From IMG/VR virus record IMGVR_UViG_3300021131_000017, positions 1 through 40,011 of that record: 40,011 bases of DNA, one strand, 5' to 3'. The position numbers and the translations under genes are program-made. The notes under the pieces were generated by a model, which was not told where the DNA came from, made no database searches, and was given only the letters and a program-made list of their open reading frames with translations. How positions within the stretch are numbered: position 1 is the stretch's first letter; each line of letters begins with the position of its first letter. This DNA is from a virus. Positions 37,109-40,011 of the stretch are shown piece by piece.

Positions 37109-38743
37109 ATGGATGACAAACAACGCCAAGAAGAATTGCAGACTCAAATTGAATCTGCCATGCAAAATGGGGCTAAATTAAATGAGATTATTGATCATCT
37201 ATCTTCTTCTGAAGACCCTCTTCACCAACAATTCGCAAAACGACTTAGAGGAAATGAGTCTCAAGACCAAACGTACAAAATGCAACCGATTCCGACTGAT
37301 GGATTAAACACGCCATTAGTTAACACTGCTCAATCAGGAGCAAACACATTTGCCAATTTACCTGTTGAACAACAAATTGGTTATGGCTTGCTTGGTGTTG
37401 GTGGCTTGGGTGCTTTAGGTTTGGCAGGATATGCTGGGAAAGAATTAATCAGAAATAAAATTTCCAAAGCAAATGAAAATCCAGAATTCAAAAGACAAAA
37501 TGATATTGCCGAGCGAAACATATTATTAAAAGAACAAGAATTGCAACAAGGCAATAATGCCACATCTATTGAACAAGCAAAAATTGAAGTCGAGAAAGCT
37601 AAAGCTGAAAGAATTCGTGAGCAAATTCGTAGAGAAGATGAATTGCATCAGCAAAAGATTCTAAATTTGGCAAAGTCAACTAACAAAACAACAACACCAG
37701 TAAGCACTGAAGTTGATCCTATGACAAGGCCTGATATTTTGCAATCGTCAGGTTACACAGGATTGCAAGAAATAGAAAAGAAACAAGGTGTATTTAAAGA
37801 AAATCAAGGAGATATTTTAGAAACGGCTTTAAAAAGCGAAAACAATGCTGCTTTAAATCAAAACAAAGAACCACCTTTTCCGCACCTTTTATCTAAAGAA
37901 GCACAAGCACGACTTGCTGAACAACAATCAGCAGGAATAACTGCGGATACATCTCCACCAGAAGCAGAAACACTGATGGAAACAAAACAAGCAGCGTTAG
38001 ATTCTAATGAAAAAGCTACAGGATCGACTAAAGTAGAACCTAAAGCTCCGTTGCCTACACAAATTCCTGCCAACAATCCAGGTATTGCGCCAAAGACTAT
38101 TGCTGATATTCAACAACAAGAAAAGTTAAGTCCTTTGTTTCAAAAGCATTTGTTGCAACAACAAGAGTTACTTAAAAACAATACTCAATTTAATGATGCA
38201 TTACAAAAAGCTTACCTAAGTGGCAAGATTCAACCAGATGAATTCTTTGTGCCTGGCTTGGGTAATATGGACAATAATGTATTCAATACGCTTGGTCCAG
38301 AAGGAAGAAGACAAGCTCTTGAATACAAAGGAATGACTGCATATGGCAAACAAGGTGGCGTTGAATACAATGATCTTGTAAGCAAAAATATCAACGATTA
38401 TGCTGAAAGCCTTAGAAAAGAAATTCCAGTTGATTTAACAACTAGAGAATCCAGAATTGCTCAAGGCTTACCTCATGAAAAAAATTATGGGCCACTTGGT
38501 AAAGCGGTTAAAGTTGGTGGTATTGCAGGATTAGCTATGCTTGGTACACAACTGGCTAACGCTAAAACACCACAAGCCAAAAGAGAAGCCATGAGAAATC
38601 TAGGTGAGGCTATATTACCGCCCTCAATGACTGCAACAGAAGCAGGAGCACCTACACTGCCACCCAATGCTTACTCAGAATCTAGAAAACTTGGTAGCCC
38701 ATTTAGACAACAACTAATGGGCGTTGCTCCACCAGCGAGGTAA
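37109..38743 (+). CDS. Putative ejection protein with membrane segments, 544 aa
   Basis: A hydrophobic Gly-rich segment (about residues 89-112, IGYGLLGVGGLGALGLAGYA) and another near 470-480 (VGGIAGLAMLGTQLANA) are separated by a long coiled-coil-like stretch (about 125-190, Glu/Lys/Gln-rich) and an unstructured Pro/Thr-rich region. The topology suits a P22 gp16-like protein that enters the host membrane on ejection. Position supports this; sequence homology was not recognised. Confidence 0.55.
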   Translation: MDDKQRQEELQTQIESAMQNGAKLNEIIDHLSSSEDPLHQQFAKRLRGNESQDQTYKMQPIPTDGLNTPLVNTAQSGANTFANLPVEQQIGYGLLGVGGLGALGLAGYAGKELIRNKISKANENPEFKRQNDIAERNILLKEQELQQGNNATSIEQAKIEVEKAKAERIREQIRREDELHQQKILNLAKSTNKTTTPVSTEVDPMTRPDILQSSGYTGLQEIEKKQGVFKENQGDILETALKSENNAALNQNKEPPFPHLLSKEAQARLAEQQSAGITADTSPPEAETLMETKQAALDSNEKATGSTKVEPKAPLPTQIPANNPGIAPKTIADIQQQEKLSPLFQKHLLQQQELLKNNTQFNDALQKAYLSGKIQPDEFFVPGLGNMDNNVFNTLGPEGRRQALEYKGMTAYGKQGGVEYNDLVSKNINDYAESLRKEIPVDLTTRESRIAQGLPHEKNYGPLGKAVKVGGIAGLAMLGTQLANAKTPQAKREAMRNLGEAILPPSMTATEAGAPTLPPNAYSESRKLGSPFRQQLMGVAPPAR

Positions 38744-38745
38744 TC

Positions 38746-38973
38746 ATGGATGAGAAAATCACCCACGAACAAATCTATGCTCGCCTTTGTGCGGTAGAGA
38801 CCAAGGTCGATCAGATCGACAACAACACCAAATCCCTTGTAGAAGGCTTTAATGCGGTTCAGGGAGCGTTTAAAGTGTTGGGTTGGATAGCATATGTTGC
38901 CAAGCCTATTATTTGGATTGTGGGTGTTTTAACGGCTTTGTCGTTTCTTACTGATTACTTTAAGGGTAAATAG
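38746..38973 (+). CDS. Small membrane protein, XhlA/holin-like
   Basis: 75 aa. An N-terminal coiled-coil region (ITHEQIYARLCAVETKVDQI, DNNTKSLVEG) is followed by a C-terminal hydrophobic segment (VLGWIAYVAKPIIWIVGVLT, ALSFL) and a Lys end. This is the XhlA/haemolysin-type layout found in holin cassettes. It starts the lysis-related tail of the late unit. Holin function is probable but another candidate exists at 65-562. Confidence 0.65.
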   Translation: MDEKITHEQIYARLCAVETKVDQIDNNTKSLVEGFNAVQGAFKVLGWIAYVAKPIIWIVGVLTALSFLTDYFKGK

Positions 38974-38975
38974 AA

Positions 38976-39689
38976 ATTGATCCGTTTACCCTTGTCGCTT
39001 TGGCTTCATCAGCATTTAAGCTGGTCAAAGAATCTTGTGAAATGTATAAGGAGGGGCGACAGTTTGTTGTCGATGCAAAGAAGGAACTTGATGGAGTAGT
39101 CAAAGATGTCAAAGGTATCCAAAAGGATGCCAAAGGCGTTTGGGGTTTTTTGACGGGTCTTTTTGGGGGTGTTAAAGAAGAAAATCAACAAAATATTGTT
39201 GAAAAGCCCGTTAAGAAGGTAAAACAGAAGGCTCCTGAGTTTGATGAGAACCAAATTTATGCACAAGTTGCGGACGCATTGACCAAGTTCTTTCATGCTT
39301 ACAATGGTTTGCAAGCTTACAAAATGGAACAAGAAGCTAGTGCTTTGACGGTAGGAGATGAAGAGGGTCAGGACATTGCAATTAAGTTAGTAATCGCTGA
39401 CTTACAGATGGAAAAGTTAAATGAGGAGATGAGGGAATACATGGTCTACCATGTTCCACAGGAAATGAAAAATTTGTATAGCCGAGTCAATGACATGATT
39501 GGACACATTGCCAACAAGCAGCAGTTAGCTAGGAAAGAGAAACTAGACGCAAAAAGGAAGTTGGAATGGCAACGAAGACAGGTTATAGACCGCCTGAGAA
39601 ACAGGGTTATGGTGGCCATAGCAACCAGCCTGGTGATCCTGTGGGCGTGGCTAATGATACTGACAATGATTCCTTCTACATCATCGTGA
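38976..39689 (+). CDS. Membrane-anchored helical protein, probable ATT start, 237 aa
   Basis: The nearest conventional start is TTG 39000 (229 aa), without an RBS. The frame is open from 38970, and ATT 38976 would start IDPFTLVALASSAFKLVKES, matching the usual 'MDPFxxxALAS' opening of related phage proteins, with AAGGG nine bases upstream. The body is helical (KKELDGVVKDVKGIQKDAKG; a long charged helix at about 160-205) and ends in one membrane helix (VMVAIATSLVILWAWLMILT). It overlaps the next gene by 124 bp in another frame. Function unknown; a virion or lysis-timing role is likely by position. Confidence 0.65.
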   Translation: MDPFTLVALASSAFKLVKESCEMYKEGRQFVVDAKKELDGVVKDVKGIQKDAKGVWGFLTGLFGGVKEENQQNIVEKPVKKVKQKAPEFDENQIYAQVADALTKFFHAYNGLQAYKMEQEASALTVGDEEGQDIAIKLVIADLQMEKLNEEMREYMVYHVPQEMKNLYSRVNDMIGHIANKQQLARKEKLDAKRKLEWQRRQVIDRLRNRVMVAIATSLVILWAWLMILTMIPSTSS

Positions 39690-39808
39690 TCATTGCGTTA
39701 TTGGCGTTGATTATGTTTATCATGCCAGTGTTGATGTGGATGTACATGGATATACGCCAATCAGAAATCAAGGTTGAAAAGTTGATTAAGAAACTGGAAG
39801 AAAAATGA
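39566..39808 (+). CDS. Single-span membrane protein overlapping its neighbour, 80 aa
   Basis: Starts at ATG 39566 behind AGGAAG, deep inside the previous gene. The soluble N-terminus (ATKTGYRPPEKQGYGGHSNQ) is followed by a clear membrane helix (FYIIVIIALLALIMFIMPVL, MWMYM) and a Lys-rich C-terminal helix (SEIKVEKLIKKLEEK). Both frames of the 124-base overlap encode credible protein. May belong to the lysis set (holin or antiholin). Confidence 0.65.
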   Translation: MATKTGYRPPEKQGYGGHSNQPGDPVGVANDTDNDSFYIIVIIALLALIMFIMPVLMWMYMDIRQSEIKVEKLIKKLEEK

Positions 39809-40008
39809 AACGCTTGATATGCTTACTTTTCCTGCTTTTGTGTTCATGTTCTGATCAATATAGATACAAATGCCAAGATTTTGATCACTTTCAAGACCCT
39901 GAGTGTCAAAAACCCCGTTGTCTGTTTACCCAGATTTGCCCTGAATATTTAACTGCGCCTGTATTGGAGAAACAAGTTGAACAACAAACTAACAGCAGAA
40001 GAAATTGA
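39805..40008 (+). CDS. Small Cys-rich lipoprotein
   Basis: 67 aa starting with ATGA overlap. A signal-like stretch MKRLICLLFLLLCSCSDQ has a lipobox-like LLCSC, predicted lipid site Cys15. The mature part has four further Cys (KCQDFDHFQDPECQKPRCLF, TQIC), possibly two disulfides, in the periplasm. It ends in the terminal repeat and overlaps the TTG start of the 165-aa membrane gene (32 bp after circularisation). Small lipoproteins in such lysis or late clusters may be spanin-like or exclusion factors. Confidence 0.65.
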   Translation: MKRLICLLFLLLCSCSDQYRYKCQDFDHFQDPECQKPRCLFTQICPEYLTAPVLEKQVEQQTNSRRN

Positions 40009-40011
40009 AGT
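39913..40011. repeat. 99-bp terminal direct repeat (right copy)
   Basis: Exact copy of 1-99. Joining the two copies gives a circle of 39,912 bp in which the lysis cassette is continuous. Confidence 0.95.

Noticed and set aside
1-40011. tRNA genes, integrase/att site, insertion sequences
   Set aside because: No cloverleaf-like sequence with a T-arm motif, no tyrosine or serine recombinase motifs and no transposase or terminal inverted repeats were seen by eye. A tRNA scan would be the decisive test.

Overview
The window is a complete, tailed double-stranded DNA phage genome. Bases 1-99 are repeated exactly at 39913-40011, the signature of a circular or terminally redundant molecule closed by assembly, so the unique genome is about 39,912 bp. 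The gene set is that of a short-tailed (podovirus-like) phage: a 530-aa large terminase, a 727-aa portal, a scaffold, a DUF5309-like major capsid protein, a head-tail connector, a tail hub, fibres and three ejection-protein-like genes, with no tape measure, sheath or tail-tube gene. The host is almost certainly Gram-negative, because the lysis cassette has a nested Rz/Rz1 spanin pair. The sequence is AT-rich and looks like an uncultured aquatic phage; the host cannot be named from it.

Layout. (A) A late rightward unit runs from 13286 through 40011, across the circular junction, to a strong terminator at 1610-1642. It carries packaging, head, connector, fibres, a methyltransferase/glycosyltransferase cluster, tail hub, a second fibre, ejection proteins and lysis. 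(B) A GNAT acetyltransferase and a metallophosphoesterase follow (1679-3042) up to a hairpin at 3078-3102. (C) A leftward early operon (5985 down to 3121) encodes many small proteins, an ERF annealing protein, an SSB-like protein, an HNH protein and a winged-helix protein. (D) A divergent control region (5986-6104) separates it from a rightward early unit (6105-10504) that starts with a Cro-like regulator, apparently on a leaderless mRNA. This unit carries a replication-protein-like gene, a structured RNA/terminator, RusA, a YbcO-like HNH protein and small basic proteins. (E) A leftward AT-rich cassette (12589 down to 10811) centred on a DUF7227-like protein is flanked by long non-coding stretches containing runs of 6-9 G.

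How it works together. DNA metabolism is minimal: no polymerase, helicase, primase or RNA polymerase is visible, so the phage should use host replication, with ERF/SSB/RusA/YbcO handling recombination. No integrase or CI-type repressor is evident although a Cro-like switch is present.

The most interesting parts are these. The 1443-aa fibre combines a Gly-X-Ser collagen-like stalk, YadA-like head repeats and a self-cleaving S74 chaperone. Directly downstream is a putative glycan-modification cassette (FkbM methyltransferase, a GT2 enzyme fused to half of a GT9-like fold, and the other GT9 half as the next gene). A roughly 100-nt RNA at 6813-6925 has mutually exclusive helices resembling an attenuator. 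The control region includes a leaderless regulator, one structural gene probably starts at ATT, and an accessory cassette lies between poly-G flanks.
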